A stretch of 64,000 bases of DNA from Lepus europaeus (lineage: Eukaryota; Chordata; Mammalia; Lagomorpha; Leporidae). The notes under the pieces were generated by a model. That model was not told the DNA's origin, ran no database searches, and saw nothing but the letters and a program-made list of their open reading frames with translations. The position numbers were made by a program, and so were the translations under genes. Where the stretch lies: the NCBI RefSeq assembly GCF_033115175.1, contig NC_084831.1, positions 45,168,002 through 45,232,001 on the forward strand, in the 5' to 3' direction. How positions within the stretch are numbered: the stretch's first letter is position 1; each line of letters starts with the position of its first letter. Below are positions 21,994-33,828 of this stretch, in pieces.

Positions 21994-22047
21994 CTAGACA
22001 AGAAACGAAAACACATTCGTTCACATTATCAAGAAAAGGAACTCCGA

Positions 22048-22355
22048 GGTAGGCATTTGACACAGCAGTTAGGTTGCAGCTTGGGACACTGACATCCCAT
22101 ACAGGAGTCCCTAGATCGGAGTCCCGGATTCGCATCCCATCCAGCTTCTGGCTAATGCATACCCAGGGAGACGGTAGACGACGGCTCAAGTACTCGAGTC
22201 CTTGTCCCGCCCGAGAGACCAGGATGGAGTTCCTGGCTCCCAGCTTCAGCCTGGCCCAGCCCCACAATTACTGCAGTCATTTGTGGAGTGACCCAGAGAA
22301 CAGAAGATTTCTGCCTCTGCCTTTTAAATAAGTAAACATAAATAAATTTTTAAAA
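22048..22355 (+). mobile_element. C SINE, old subfamily
   Basis: GGTAGGCATTTGACACAGCA head; tail CCTTTTAAATAAGTAAACA. Starts about 55 bases upstream of exon 17's acceptor in the transcript, beside the branch-point region. Confidence 0.85.
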
Positions 22356-22728
22356 ATTTTCTTAAGGCAACTTTGTGCAACTAGTAAGATTTTACTTTAG
22401 AGAGATGCAGATAGAATTATAAATATACCCAGACATATTGTAAAATATATTCCTTATTTTGGATCATTATCAAAATAGCTTGAAAAACCATGCGAGAGAG
22501 GCTCAGTGACGCCAGCAGTTAGCAGGCTGCAGCAAAGTCCAGACCTGCACCCTGCTGAGGAGCTGCAACTCCATAGCCTTGAGAATGTGGAACCGGGACA
22601 GGCAACACTGCCAACCTCCTTTGCGTGGGGTGTAGGACTTCCAGCAACACCTTTACTGTGGGTCTCAGCCACAACACCAAAGCAAGTGAAACAGACTGTA
22701 ATCATTGAAAAAATAAGAAACAGAATTT
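22356..22728. other. Intron 16, nothing recognised
   Basis: A moderately GC-rich portion at 22490-22690 with short frames on both strands; no family recognised. Confidence 0.35.
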
Positions 22729-23029
22729 GGGGCCAGCGTTGTGGCGTAATAGGTTAGGCCACCACCTACAATGCTGGTGTCCCATATGGATACTGGTTCG
22801 AGTCCCAACTGCTCCACTTCCAATCCAGCTCCCTGCTAATGCATCTGGGAAAGCAGCAGAAGATGGTCCAAGTACTTGGGCCCCTGCATCCACATGGGAG
22901 GCGGTTGAAGCTCCTGGCTCCTGGCTTCAGCCTGGCCCAGGCCTGCTGTTGCAGCCATTTGGGGAGAGAACCAGTGAATCTGTGTCTCTCCCTTTAATTC
23001 AGCCTTTCAAATAAATCTTTTCTAAAAAA
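22729..23029 (+). mobile_element. C SINE
   Basis: GGGGCCAGCGTTGTGGCGTA head, tail CCTTTCAAATAAATCTTTTC. Confidence 0.94.
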
Positions 23030-23769
23030 TAGATTTTAAAATATCTTTCAAAGTCCAAAGGCAAATTATGAAGCTACATTAAGAGAAGGCAGATGTGAAG
23101 ATGAAGGGTAAGTGTGTTAACCCATTATGGCAAGGTGAGTCTAACAAGACAAGAAATAACAGTATAAGCATATTAGTTATAGCTATGGATATAACCACTG
23201 AAAGAACTGAAACAAAAATAATTAAAATTATTTCTACCGTCATGTTTTTAATTTCAAGGCTCTTTCATGTCATCTGAGTGTTCTTTCCTTTAGCATTCTA
23301 TTTTTTTTCAAGGATACAGTATCCTCTTATTCTGAGGATTTAAATGATAGCTTTTTTAGGCTTTTCATAATTTCTTACGAGTTGCCACTTTGCTTCTTTT
23401 GGTCTCTACCTTCTGCACTAGACCTTCCTGAGAGACCTGGGAGTCTTGGCTCCTGCCCATGAGTGGGACATCCTACAGAACTGACCAACAGCTCTGCACA
23501 CACAGCTGGAGGTTGCCGACAACAGGCTTCGCTGTGCGATCTACGTGGACTTCTCTGGAGCGAGCCCCCAGGAGTCACTGCAGATCTTTCTTCATGCATT
23601 TCTTAGAGGACCTAGGGGAAGAACTACGGACTTCATCCCCACTTTCAGGGCAGTGCTCACAACTGCGCCTGACTCCCCAGTCCTTCTCTGTGTGTAGAGG
23701 ATAAACTCTGGACTGGAGGGAAGGAACAATCACCCAGCAAGACAGAATCTTGGGATCTACTTGACTTAC
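23030..23769. other. Intron 16, possible decayed coding relic at 23400-23700
   Basis: The plus-strand frame RLRCAIYVDFSGASPQESLQ (about 23519-23578) looks protein-like but is preceded by an in-frame TGA. I cannot name a source gene. Confidence 0.3.
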
Positions 23770-24446
23770 TTTTTTTTTTTTTTTTTAAGATTTATTTATT
23801 GGCCGGCGCCACAGCTCAACAGGCTAACCCTCCCTCCGCCTTGTGGCGCCGGCACACCAGGTTCTAGTCCCAGTTAGGGCGCCGGATTCTATCCCGGTTG
23901 CCCCTCTTCCAGTCCAGCTCTCTGCCATGGCCCGGGAAGGCAGTGGAGGATGGCCCAAGTGCTTGGGTCCTGCACCCCATGGGAGACCAGGATGAGCACC
24001 TGGCTCCTGCCATCGGATCAGCGCGGTGTGCCGGCCGCAGCACGCCGGCCATTGGAGGGTGAACCAACGGCAAAGGAAGACCTTTCTCTCTGTCTCTCTC
24101 TCTCACTGTCCACTCTGCTTGTCAAAAAAATAAATAAAAAATAAAAAAAGATTTATTTATTTGATAGGCAGAGTCAGAGAAAGAGAGAGAGAAAGGGAGG
24201 AAGTCCTCCATCCGCTGGTTCATTCCCCAAATGGCTACAATGGCCAGAGCTGTGCCAACTGAAGCCAGGAGCCAGGAGCTTCCTCTGGGTCTCCTGCTTC
24301 GGTGCAGGGGCCTAAGGACTTGGGCCATCTTCCACTGCTTTCCCAGGCCATAGCAGAGAGCTGGATCAGAAGAGGAGTAGCCGGAACTTGAACCGGCGCC
24401 CATATGGAATGCCAGTACTGCAGATGGCAGCTTTATCCGCCCCCTA
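23770..24446 (-). mobile_element. C SINE interrupted by another SINE
   Basis: The outer copy consists of the poly(T)/AAGATTTATTTATT tail at 23770-23800 and the body at 24148-24446. TTGACTT occurs at both outer edges. Confidence 0.9.
23801..24147 (+). mobile_element. C SINE, young subfamily, nested in a SINE tail
   Basis: GGCCGGCGCCACAGCTCAAC head. AAGATTTATTTATT is repeated on both sides as target-site duplication, so the insertion went into the tail of the older copy. Confidence 0.93.
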
Positions 24447-25112
24447 ATTGACTTTCAAATAGCTCTCACCCAAACCTCCTTACTTTGGTCTCAGTCCCTG
24501 CGACATTGGTTCCACAAGTACCTAGTGCTTTCCCCACTTGGCCTCTGGGATGTGCTAATTCATTAGCTCAATCATCTGCTATCCAGTTTTAAAAACTTTG
24601 TTGCTGCTGTGTCCTCTCCGGTTTATGAATCTGTGTATCATAAAAGTCCTTTTAGTTTAGCACAGTTTTGGGGAAGAAAGAAGATTTGAAAGTGTCTTCA
24701 GTCTGCCATATCTTTAAGCCAAATCATTCATTCTTTTAACATTTATAAGAGATGTTTCCTAACACTGGGACATACTTGAGATAATTTCAGGCAGTATGGG
24801 AAGTGATACTCAATGAAATATTTAAAACAGTATTAATGCTGAATCAAGGGGCCAGCATTGTGGTACAGCAGATTAAACCACAGGCTGAAATGCTGGCATC
24901 CCATATGGGTGCCAGCTCAAGTCCCTGCTACTCCACCTCTAATCCAGCTTGCTGCTAATGTGTCTTGTAAAGCAGCAGAAAATGGCCCAAGAGGTTGGGT
25001 CCCTGCTACCCACTCGGAAGACCAGGAAGGTGTTCAGAATCCTCACTTTGGCCCACCCCAGCAGGAGCCTATATAAAGACATTTGGGGAGTGAACCAGCA
25101 GATGGAAGACTT

Positions 25113-25514
25113 TTTTGGAAGATTTATTTATTTTACTTGAAAGTCAGAGTTTTACACACACACACACACACAGAGAAAGAGAAAGGAAGAGAAAGAGAAA
25201 GAGAAAGAGAAAGAGAAAGAGAAAGAGAAAGAGAAAGAGAAAGAGAAAGAGAAAGAGAAAGAGAGAGTCTGCCATCTGCTGGTTCACTCCCCAATTGGCC
25301 GGAGCTGTGCTGATCTGAAGCCAGGAGCCTGGAGCGTCCTCTGGGTCTCTCACGCGGGTGCAAGGGCCAAGGACTTGGGCCATCTTCTACTGCTTTCCCA
25401 GGCCACAGCAGAGAGCTGGATCAGAAGTGGAACAGTCTCATCCCATACGGTGCCCATATGGGATGCCAGCACCACAGGCAGCAGCTTTACCCACTACGCC
25501 ACAGCGCTGGCCCC
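25113..25514 (-). mobile_element. C SINE with expanded GAGAAA tract, nested
   Basis: TTTATTTATTTTACTTGAAAG, then an AC run (25153-25170) and about 16 GAGAAA units; head end CGCCACAGCGCTGGCCCC. Confidence 0.92.
25171..25268. repeat. (GAGAAA)n satellite-like tract inside a SINE
   Basis: Hexanucleotide repeat grown from the purine stretch of the SINE; it creates long low-complexity frames on both strands that are not genes. Confidence 0.97.
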
Positions 25515-25536
25515 AGATCTCTCTGTAACTCGGCCA

Positions 25537-25538
25537 TT

Positions 25539-25575
<37 letters not shown>

Positions 25576-25576
25576 C
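25537..25576. repeat. (TAGA)n microsatellite
   Basis: About ten TAGA units, then GATCAATC repeats, grown from a SINE tail. Confidence 0.96.
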
Positions 25577-25664
25577 AATCGATCAATCGATCTTCTTGCA
25601 GAACATTCTGGTTAACCCTCAGCACACCAGGAAAAATAGTCATCAGATACCACTTGAGTCCAAC

Positions 25665-26009
25665 AAAATTTATTTATTTAAAGATTGATTGATTTATTTG
25701 AAAGTCAGAGTTACAGAGAGAGAGGGAGAGACACAGAAGAGAGAGAGAGATCTTCCATCTACTGGTTCACTGCCCAGATAGCTGCAACAGCCAGCACAAA
25801 GCCAGGCAGAACCCAAGAGCCAGAAGCTTCTTCCAGGTCTCCCACATGGGCGGCAGTGGCCCATACACTTGAGCCATCTTCTGCCACTTTTACCAGGCCA
25901 TTAGCAGGGGGAGAAATTGGAAGTGGAGCAGTCAGGACTTGAACCGGTACCCATAGGGAAGCCAGCATTGCAGGCGGCAGCTTTATTCACTACATAAACA
26001 CCGGCCCCT
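25665..26009 (-). mobile_element. C SINE, full length
   Basis: TTTATTTATTTAAAGATTGA tail; head end ACTACATAAACACCGGCCCC. Confidence 0.93.
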
Positions 26010-26723
26010 ATTTTACTTTTATTGTCTAAAGTCTTTTTATAAGAAAATTATGTAAGTAGTAACAACAGTATAATGTAAAATGACTCTGGAGAAACTTAAA
26101 TAAGATAAACTTTTGTCCCATATTTTCCTGGTTTTTAGATTTACACATCTGAAATGGGCAGTGTCCTGTGAATGCAGCCAGCTGCTCATCAGTGTCATGC
26201 ATAAAGCTGGGACACATCCACCTGGAAAACCTTGATCTCAAATTGAACACACTGCTCTAACAGGTTCCTACTCATCAATGCTTCCGGTTCTGGTTCTTGC
26301 ATTTGTACCACCAAAATGCGGTATTTTTGAAAATGTTGTAGCTCATAATTTTGTTGAAGACAGTACAGTCATCTTCTTTATACTGTAATAGCAAAACATA
26401 CTCATTTTTAGGTTTAAAAATATAAACTCATAATCAAGCCCATGACTTCAATCTCACCTATTTCCTTTTCATAATCTATAGCATTCAGCCCCTTACCAAC
26501 TATGTCAAGTAAATGCTGATGCACAAATGAAGGAGCAATCTCATGAACTCTTAGCAAAACAGGATGACTCAAAATACTGTAAGTTGAACACAATGGCTTA
26601 CTAGATGAGAATATCACAAATATTTCCTTTTTCGCCTTAAGAACTTATTATTCTGTCATCAATTCTCAAGTTGGAAAAAATATACCTAGAATATTATTAT
26701 ATGAAGATTACAGACTGCAGCTC
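26010..26723. other. Intron 16, AT-rich, nothing recognised
   Basis: No SINE and no coding signal. Confidence 0.4.
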
Positions 26724-26940
26724 TAGGAGAGACATTGGCACAGCAGTTGAGACGCCAATCCCCTAAATCAGAGTACTTAGGTTCGAGTTCCCACTCTATT
26801 TCTGATGGTCACCCTGAGAAGTGATGGCTCAAGTACTTGGGTCCCTGCCACAACATGGGAGACTCTGATGGAGTTTGGCCTGGTCCAGTCCCAGCTATTG
26901 TGACATTTAGGGAGTGAACAAGTAGATGAAACACTACAAT
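26724..26940 (+). mobile_element. C SINE, old subfamily, 3' truncated
   Basis: GGAGAGACATTGGCACAGCA head to GAGTGAACAAGTAGATGAAA, no tail. Confidence 0.8.
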
Positions 26941-27078
26941 ATGGATAATTAGAATGAACTTCTTATAAGTAATTTTTCTCTTCATTCTCTGAAATAATTC
27001 TAAGAAAGAATAAAAGTAACAATGCATCAATCTTTACAGAGTTAGAACTATTAAAAAAAAAAAAAACAAAAAACTGCT

Positions 27079-27405
27079 GGGGCCAGTGCTGTGGTATAGC
27101 AGGAAAGCCTGCAGTGCCAGAATTCTGTAGGGGCACCAGTTAGAATCCCAGCTGCTCCACTTCAGATCCAGCTCTCTGCTATGGCCTGGGAAAGCAGCAG
27201 AAGATGGCCCAAGTCCTTGGGCCCCTGCACCCACATGGGAGACCCAGAGGAAGCTCCTGGCTCCTGGCTTTGGATCAGCGCAGCTCCGGCTGTTGTGGCC
27301 AATTGGGGAGTGAACCAGTGGATGGAAGACCTCTCTCTCTCTGCCTCTCCTTCTCTCTCTGTGTAACTCTGATTTTCAAATAAATAAATAAATCTTTAAA
27401 AAAAG
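27079..27405 (+). mobile_element. C SINE, full length
   Basis: AAAAACTGC on both sides as target-site duplication; tail CAAATAAATAAATAAATC. Confidence 0.95.
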
Positions 27406-27566
27406 AAAAACTGCAAGAAATAAATTAGGTGCAACAGACCCCAGTGGTATAAGGAAGAAAGCCTCGGCTTGGAGCTGATTTGTCCTTGGAACCCCTCTGA
27501 TCACACCGAGCTCCTTCAGAACAGATGAGCTTCAGGTTCAGAGATTCCAAACCAGATCTGCTTTAT

Positions 27567-27877
27567 TTTTTTTTTTTTAAGATTTATTTATTTATTTATT
27601 TATTTATTTGAAAGTCAGAGTTAGAGAAAAGGAGAGGAAGAGAGTAAGTCTTCCATCTGCTGGTTCACTCCCCATTGGCTACAAGGGCCGGAGCTGCACC
27701 AATCAGAAGCCAGGAGCCAGGAGCTTCTTTCGGGTCTCCCACATGGGTGCAGGGCCATCTTGTACTTTCCCAAAAACCCGGATCAGAAGTGGAGCAGCCA
27801 GCCTCAAACTGGCATCCATATGGGATGCTGGTACTGCAGGCGGTGGCTTTTACCTGCTACGCCACAGCACCAACCCC
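27567..27877 (-). mobile_element. C SINE with long TTTA tail
   Basis: AGATYTGCTTT on both sides. Tail is TTTA repeated seven times; a short central deletion after GTGCAGGGCC. Confidence 0.94.
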
Positions 27878-28269
27878 TAGATTTGCTTTTATAATAGTGA
27901 TATAAAATTTCCTTTTAAATAAATTTGTTAAAAATGAATCACTTAAAATACTAAGTAAATAAATGTTCAGATAAATATGACTAAAATTAAGACAACACTA
28001 GAGGTAATAAACAGTTAAAACCACAACCATGAAAGCAGTGTATGAAAAACTTCAATCTAGGAAACACTGTTTTATATATCCAATGATGTGCTCCATGGTT
28101 AGGAGAACTGAAATACTAGCCATCAGCAGTGAGATTAAATAATTATCTACTAACACTCATTTTATGCACCAAAATAGTTCCCATCCTGATGGCTTAGATT
28201 ACTTATCTAGGATCTCAAATATGTAGTTAAGAATTAACCTAAACGATGAAGAGTAAGCAGTAATGCCTA
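27878..28269. other. Intron 16, AT-rich, nothing recognised
   Basis: No repeat or exon seen. Confidence 0.4.
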
Positions 28270-28428
28270 GCACAGTACACTAGTACTTGAGCCTTCACCT
28301 GCTGCTTCCCAAGGTGCACAGCAGCAGGAAGCTAGGTCAGAAATGAAGCCAAGACTCAAAGCCAGACACTCTGGTATAGGATGCAGGTGCCCCCAGGGGT
28401 ATCTCAACCACCGCACCAAACACTACTC
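28270..28428 (-). mobile_element. C SINE fragment, diverged
   Basis: CAGCAGGAAGCTAGGTCAGA to CCACCGCACCAAACAC. Confidence 0.7.
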
Positions 28429-28569
28429 TGACAGCTAAGTTTACGGACTGCAATTTTATGTGCCAGGAACCAAGTACTTAATGTATACGATTTAAGTACT
28501 CAAATAATCTTCTAATGATGTCACACATGAAAAACACTTCCAGTATTCCATTTATTTAGATTTTTTATA

Positions 28570-28675
28570 ATACCAGCTATTAATTGTGCACTTAACACCT
28601 ACCAGGTATAATTCTAGACCTTTTGTAGATATTTTCTCTAACTCTCATAATAACTTAGTAAGATACTATAGATTG
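28570..28675 (+). mobile_element. MIR fragment
   Basis: TAATTGTGCACTTAACACCT, ACCAGGTATAATTCTAGACC and CTCATAATAACTTAGTAAG follow the MIR 5'/core pattern. Confidence 0.65.
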
Positions 28676-28705
28676 AGTGTCTCAAATCCAAAAATCTGAA
28701 ATCCT

Positions 28706-29014
28706 GAGGCTGGCGCTGTGGCATAGCAGGGAAAGCCACCACTTACAATGCTGGCATCCTATATGGGTACCGGTTCAAGTTCCAGTTGTTTCACTTCTAA
28801 TCCAGCTCCCTGCTAATGTGCCTGGGAAAGCAGAAGAAAACGGCCCAAATGCTTGGGCTCATGCATCCATGTGAGAGACCCGAAAGAAATTCCTGGCTCT
28901 TGGCTTCTGATCAGCCCAGCTCTAGCCATTGCAGCCATCTGGGGACTGGATGGAAGATCTCTCTCTCTCTCTCTCCCTTTCCCTCTCCTTGTAATTGTCT
29001 TTCAAATAAAAAAT
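28706..29014 (+). mobile_element. C SINE, full length
   Basis: GGCTGGCGCTGTGGCATAGC head, tail TCTTTCAAATAAAAAATGGG. Confidence 0.94.
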
Positions 29015-29054
29015 GGGTATCAGGCTTTTAGAAGTCATGTCCTTAGGAGCTAAG

Positions 29055-29088
29055 GTAACTGTAGTAGTAACTGTAGTAGTAACTGTAG
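29055..29088 (+). repeat. Short 12-bp tandem repeat
   Basis: GTAACTGTAGTA in nearly three copies. Confidence 0.9.
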
Positions 29089-30014
29089 ACTCCCACAGGA
29101 TACGAACTGTTCTGCATCTACTGAGGGAAGAAATGAGTACTACTATGAACGCAAGAATACTTTCAAATGAGTTAATGTTTTAATTAACCATAACACGTAG
29201 AAACCTCTCAAAAACAACTCTATAGTAAACTCATCAGACACACACTCAGATTACAGAAACTTGTGAGGACTCAAGAGCTCCTGTAATAACTGTGCCCTCC
29301 CAGGATGGCCTGGCACTGGTGGAAACCACTGTTCGAGCAGACCCATCACTCCACTCCTTGCCCCTGCATGGTTTGAAGAGCAAAAGGCTCCCCTCCCCTT
29401 TCACATTTTGCTTCTAATGATTCACAGTGAAATGGCTGATGTTACTGAGCCTGGAAAGTAAAACCAAAGAACTGAACAATTCCATACAATTGTCCCTTAG
29501 TAACACCCGGAAGCCAGTATTGCACAACTTGCCTTGAATTACGGTAGATACTCAGACCTCATTCTCTTCACTAAGAGCAAATACCCCTTCCACATCAAAG
29601 AACACAAAGCCAAAAACATCAAATAGGGCTCACATGAGTAATGTAACACCCCTGCCTCTCAAAATGAAAGGGTGATTTGGGGTCCTTATAATCACCCACC
29701 ACAGCAGAACTGTCACTCCAAATCCCAGAACAGAGGCCTCTGTCCAATGCCCCAGCAATGGCGCAATCCAGGAACCATTCAACAAGAATTCAGTAAGTTC
29801 CATCATTTGCCAGGTACCATATCCGATGCTGGGAATACAGAGACAAGGTTCCTGCCTCTATTCCAACCCATAGAGAAACAAGAGAAGTCTATAAAGGCAA
29901 ACCATTGACATGAGGGTTAAGGGCAGAGCCAGAGACAAGAGAAAAAAAAAATGTACTCTAGGCAAACAAGGGAAAAAATAGGCATCAGATACAGTTAGAG
30001 TTCAGAAACTAAAA
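29089..30014. other. Intron 16 with possible L2 fragment
   Basis: 29780-29910 (TGCCAGGTACCATATCCGAT, GCTGGGAATACAGAGACAAG, GTTCCTGCCT) resembles L2 in plus orientation. The rest is unassigned. Confidence 0.4.
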
Positions 30015-30096
30015 TAGGACAGGCATCTGGCACAGCAGTTGACACTGCCTGGGATGCCAGTACACCATGTCAGAGTACCTGGATTCAAGGCTCAGC
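30015..30096 (+). mobile_element. C SINE head fragment
   Basis: GACAGGCATCTGGCACAGCA to AGGCTCAGCTCCTGG, interrupted by the next copy. Confidence 0.75.
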
Positions 30097-30425
30097 TCCT
30101 GGGACCAGCACTGTGGCGTAGCAGGTAGAGCCACCACCTGCAGTGCCAGCATCCTATATGGGTGCCAGTTCATGTCCTGGCAGATCCACTTCCAATCCAG
30201 CTCCCTGCTAATGGTCTGGGAGAAGCAGTGAAAGATAGCCCAAGTGCCTACCACCCTACCACCCATTTGAGAAAACTCCTGGCTCCAGATTCAGCTTTGG
30301 CCTGGTTCTGTCCTGGCCACTGTGGCCATCTGGGGAATGAACCAGCAAAGGGAAGATTTTTGTCCCTCTCTTTCTCTGTAACCCTTACTTCTCAATAAAT
30401 AAAAAAATCTTTTCAAAAAATTTTA
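30097..30425 (+). mobile_element. C SINE
   Basis: GGGACCAGCACTGTGGCGTA head, tail CTCAATAAATAAAAAAATC. Confidence 0.93.
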
Positions 30426-30631
30426 AAATAAAATAGCACATACTACTTTATCACAAATTTAGTATCTTGGAGTTAATATTTCAATACAATTCATTTCCTT
30501 TCTAATCACAAGTACTTTATGGTATGCATTTAAGAACATTACTCTAAGAAAAAGTCACAAGGCTTCACCGACTGCCAAAGGGAGCTCTGGCACATGAACA
30601 TTTAAGGATTCTGACTTACAAAGGGGGAGGC

Positions 30632-30935
30632 AGGGGGCCTGCACTGTGGTGTAGGTTAAACCTTTACCTGCAGTGCTGGCATCCCATACAGGCACCAGTT
30701 CAAGTCCCAGCTGCTCCACTTCCGATCTGGCTCCCTGCTAATGCACCTGTGAAAAGCAGTGGAAGATGGCCCAAGTACTTGAGCCCCTGCATCCACATAG
30801 AAGAAGCTCCTGGCTCCTGGCTTTGGCTTGGCCTAGCCCAGGCCCAGCCCAAGCCATTGTGGCCATTTGGGGAGTGAACAAGAGGATGGAATCTCTCTCT
30901 TTCTATCTTTCAAAAAACAAAGGGGGGGGGGGATG
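30632..30935 (+). mobile_element. C SINE
   Basis: GGGGGCCTGCACTGTGGTGT head; short tail CTTTCAAAAAACAAAGG followed by a G-run. Confidence 0.92.
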
Positions 30936-30997
30936 GAGGGAAGAAGGAAATATCATTATGTTCTTAGACTTGTATCTATATATCATATTGAATCTAT

Positions 30998-31330
30998 CAC
31001 GGCTCAATAGGCTAATCCTCTGCCTGCGGCGCCAGCACACCGGGTTCTAGTCCCGGTCGGGGCACCGGATTCTGTCTCGGTTGCCCCTCTTCCAGGCCAG
31101 CTCTCTGCTGTGGCCCGGGAGTGCAGTGGAGGATGGCTCAAGTGCTTGGGCCCTGGACCTGCATGGGAGACCAGGAGAAGCACCTGGCTCCTGCCTTTGG
31201 AACACGCGTTGCGCCGGCCGCAGCGGCCATTGTGGGGGTGAACCAACGGGAAAGGAAGACCTTTCTCTCTGTCTCTCTCTCTCTCACTGTCCACTCTGCC
31301 TGTCAAAAAAAAACAACAACAACAAAAAAA
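30998..31330 (+). mobile_element. C SINE, young CAGGCTAATCC-head type, 5' truncated
   Basis: Starts at ACGGCTCAATAGGCTAATCC; CACTGTCCACTCTGCCTGTC then (AAC)n-rich A-tail. Confidence 0.95.
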
Positions 31331-31967
31331 CCTAATTTTTAAAAATTAAAAAAAAAAAAAAAGGTTCTGGCTTAGAGGGTAGACTAAAATTTACAGTTAA
31401 ATCAGAGGATTATGAGGCCCACATCATAGTCACAGATTGACAGGGTACACAAATGGGTAGTGAACAGAGAAGTCAAAGGACTGTGCAGCCACAGCTGGGC
31501 AGATTAGCCATGTGGACCATCAACTGCTTATTACAATCAACCTCAGGATGTGGGGAGGGAAAAGAAAGATTGTGGGGGAGCTTGCAAAATCTGATGACTG
31601 CAGACCAGGACCAAAGGCTGACTGCTATGTGGCTTAGGGAAACAGAGGGCTCCATCCTCAGGAGCCTAGCAGCAGTACACTGGCCCAGTTCTTTGTTCTT
31701 TTAACCTCTTCCCAACACTACAAAATCGGCTCGTCTCTTTCTATTCTCCATTCCAACTCCTCTGCAAAGTACATAGAGCCCAACCTCTTGACAAATCCCC
31801 AATTCTCGCCTTGCTCCCCAAGGGAAGGGATGAGTGTAATCAAATAAGCAGACTGCTTTACCTCTAATCAACTGGGATGAAGAACTAACAATGTGACAGC
31901 AGCAGAAATGAGAACAAAGTTCCTCTAGGCCAGTGCGAAATCAACTCAGTGAGTTTTAACCAGCTTG
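31331..31967. other. Intron 16, nothing recognised
   Basis: Unassigned; an 83-codon plus-strand frame has no recognisable content. Confidence 0.35.
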
Positions 31968-32098
31968 CCTTAAAAATAAATAAATAATTTTATTCAAAAG
32001 GTAGAGTGACAGAGACAGACAGACAGACAGAAAAGAGAGATCTTCCATCTGCTTATTCACTCCCCAAACACCCACACAGCCAGGGCTGGAGAATGGGA
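31968..32098 (-). mobile_element. C SINE tail-half fragment
   Basis: AATAAATAAATAATTTTATT, then GATCTTCCATCTGCTTATTC; ends within CACAGCCAGGGCTGG. Confidence 0.8.
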
Positions 32099-32856
32099 AA
32101 GGTCCCAAGAATCTTCTTTCTAAAGGAAACATACTGTAGATCATGATCCGAAACTTTGAAAGCCACAATTCTATGGGTGAAATCGTCGTCCCTGAAGATA
32201 GAACCCCATCTGAAGGAAAAATAAACGCCAGGCTAAGATGGTGAACAAGCCAGGAAGAACAAGGGTGTGGATCTGCAGTTCCTCCTGAGCTGCTTCACGG
32301 CGGACGCCCTGCGACTGCAGCAGGAAGCCACACTTCTGCCGCCCAAAGCCTTGCTTGGCACCAAGGAGGTGGCCAAACAACCGAGCTCCCCTCACCTGTA
32401 ACTCAGGGCTGAACACTTCCATGCCCTGGCTCTCTATGATGGTTGTGAGGACCAAGTAGAACTGTGCTATGAAATCATTCCATACAGTATCATTGTGTTG
32501 ATTTTGTTATTCTGGTTTAAATTATAAAGTTAGGGGATAAAAAACACACTACTTTATGAGCACCAAAGGCATGCCCAAATCACGGTTACCTTATTGTGTG
32601 GCTAGACAAGCCGAATATTAGAATTTGTGGGGAAATACTAGAAAATTACTCAGAGAAATGTAGCGTGGGAAGAATTTAAACAATAAAACCACCCATGTAA
32701 ACAAAAATGTCTCCAGTAACATTCATGAGAAAGTAGACACAAACAGTATTCAGAACTGTTTTGATGGGTTAGGAGTAAAATGAATCGAGTTTTGAATAAA
32801 GGAATAATGAATAAAGGAATACTTCCTCTTGATATTATTTTTACAAATGTTCTTAG
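32099..32856. other. Intron 16 with an unassigned GC-rich patch
   Basis: 32170-32455 is GC-rich and carries a 94-codon minus-strand frame (MVLTTIIESQGMEVFSPELQ and on). The strand is the NDC1 sense strand, but no matching splice context or family is recognised. Confidence 0.3.
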
Positions 32857-33178
32857 AGCCGGCACTGTGGCATGGTGGTAAAGCTGCCACCTGAGGCGCC
32901 AGTATCCCATATGGGCACTGATTCAAGTCCCGGCTGCTCCATTTCTGATCCAGCTTTCTGCTCTGGCATGGGAAAGCAGCAGAAGATGACCCAAGTCCTT
33001 GGTCCCTGTACCCGCGTCGGGGACCCAGAGGAACCTCCTGGCTCCTGGCTTTGGATGAGCCCAGCTCCAGCTGTTGAGGCCATTTAGGGAATGAACGAGC
33101 GGGCAGAAGACCTTTCCCTCTCTCTCTGCCTCTCTGTAGCCCTGCCTTTCAAATAAATAAGTAAATCTTTAAAAAAAA
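32857..33178 (+). mobile_element. C SINE, full length
   Basis: GAGCCGGCACTGTGGCATGG head; tail CAAATAAATAAGTAAATC. Confidence 0.94.
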
Positions 33179-33187
33179 TAGTAATAA

Positions 33188-33486
33188 GGGCTGGTGCCAT
33201 GGCTCACTTGGTTAATCCTCCGCCTGCAGCGCCAGCTTCTAGTCTCGGTTGCTCCTCTTCCAGGCCAGCTCTCCACTGTGGCCCGGGAGAGCAGTGGAGG
33301 ATGGCCCAAATGCTTGGGCCCTGCACCCGCATGGGAGATCAGGAGAAGCACCTGGCTCCTGGCTTCGGATCAGTGCAGTGCCAGCCATGGCGGCCATTTA
33401 GGGAGTGAACCAACAGAAGGAAGCCTTTCTCTCTGTCTGTCTCTCTCTGTCTATAACTCTACCTGTCAAATAAATTTTAAAAAAAT
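33188..33486 (+). mobile_element. C SINE, young CACTTGGTT-head type
   Basis: ATAGTAAT on both sides; part of the head (CATCCCATATGGGCGCC) is deleted. Confidence 0.94.
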
Positions 33487-33524
33487 AGTAATTAAAAATA
33501 AAAAAATGTAAAAATAAAAATAAA

Positions 33525-33828
33525 AACAATATTTATTTGAGAGGTACACAGATAAGAGATGGGGAGGAATGAGCACTCCCGCAAACTGGTTCACTCCCCT
33601 AATACCCACAATAGCAAAGGGGATGGAAGCTGGGAGCCAGGAACTCAATATAGGTCTCTCACATGGGTGGCAGGAACCCAACCACTTGAGTCATCACTCT
33701 TGCCTCCCAAGATCTGCATTAACAGGGAACTAGAATCAGGAGTTAGGGCCAGGAGGTAAACCCAGGTACTCCGATATAGGATGCAGGTGTCTCAAAGCAG
33801 CACTTTCACCACTAGAAAAGGCCAACCC
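33525..33828 (-). mobile_element. C SINE, old subfamily
   Basis: AACAATATTTATTTGAGAGG to TCACCACTAGAAAAGGCCAA. Confidence 0.85.

Larger units (their letters stand above)
24850..25580 (+). mobile_element. C SINE split by a second SINE
   Basis: Body at 24850-25112 (GGGGCCAGCATTGTGGTACA to CAGATGGAAGAC); the remaining end ATCTCTCTGTAACTCGGCCA and its tail resume at 25517. The tail has expanded to a TAGA microsatellite. Confidence 0.85.

Noticed and set aside
25133-25383. Repetitive KRKRKR and LFLFLF open frames
   Set aside because: They arise from the GAGAAA hexanucleotide tract and have no start context or conserved flank.
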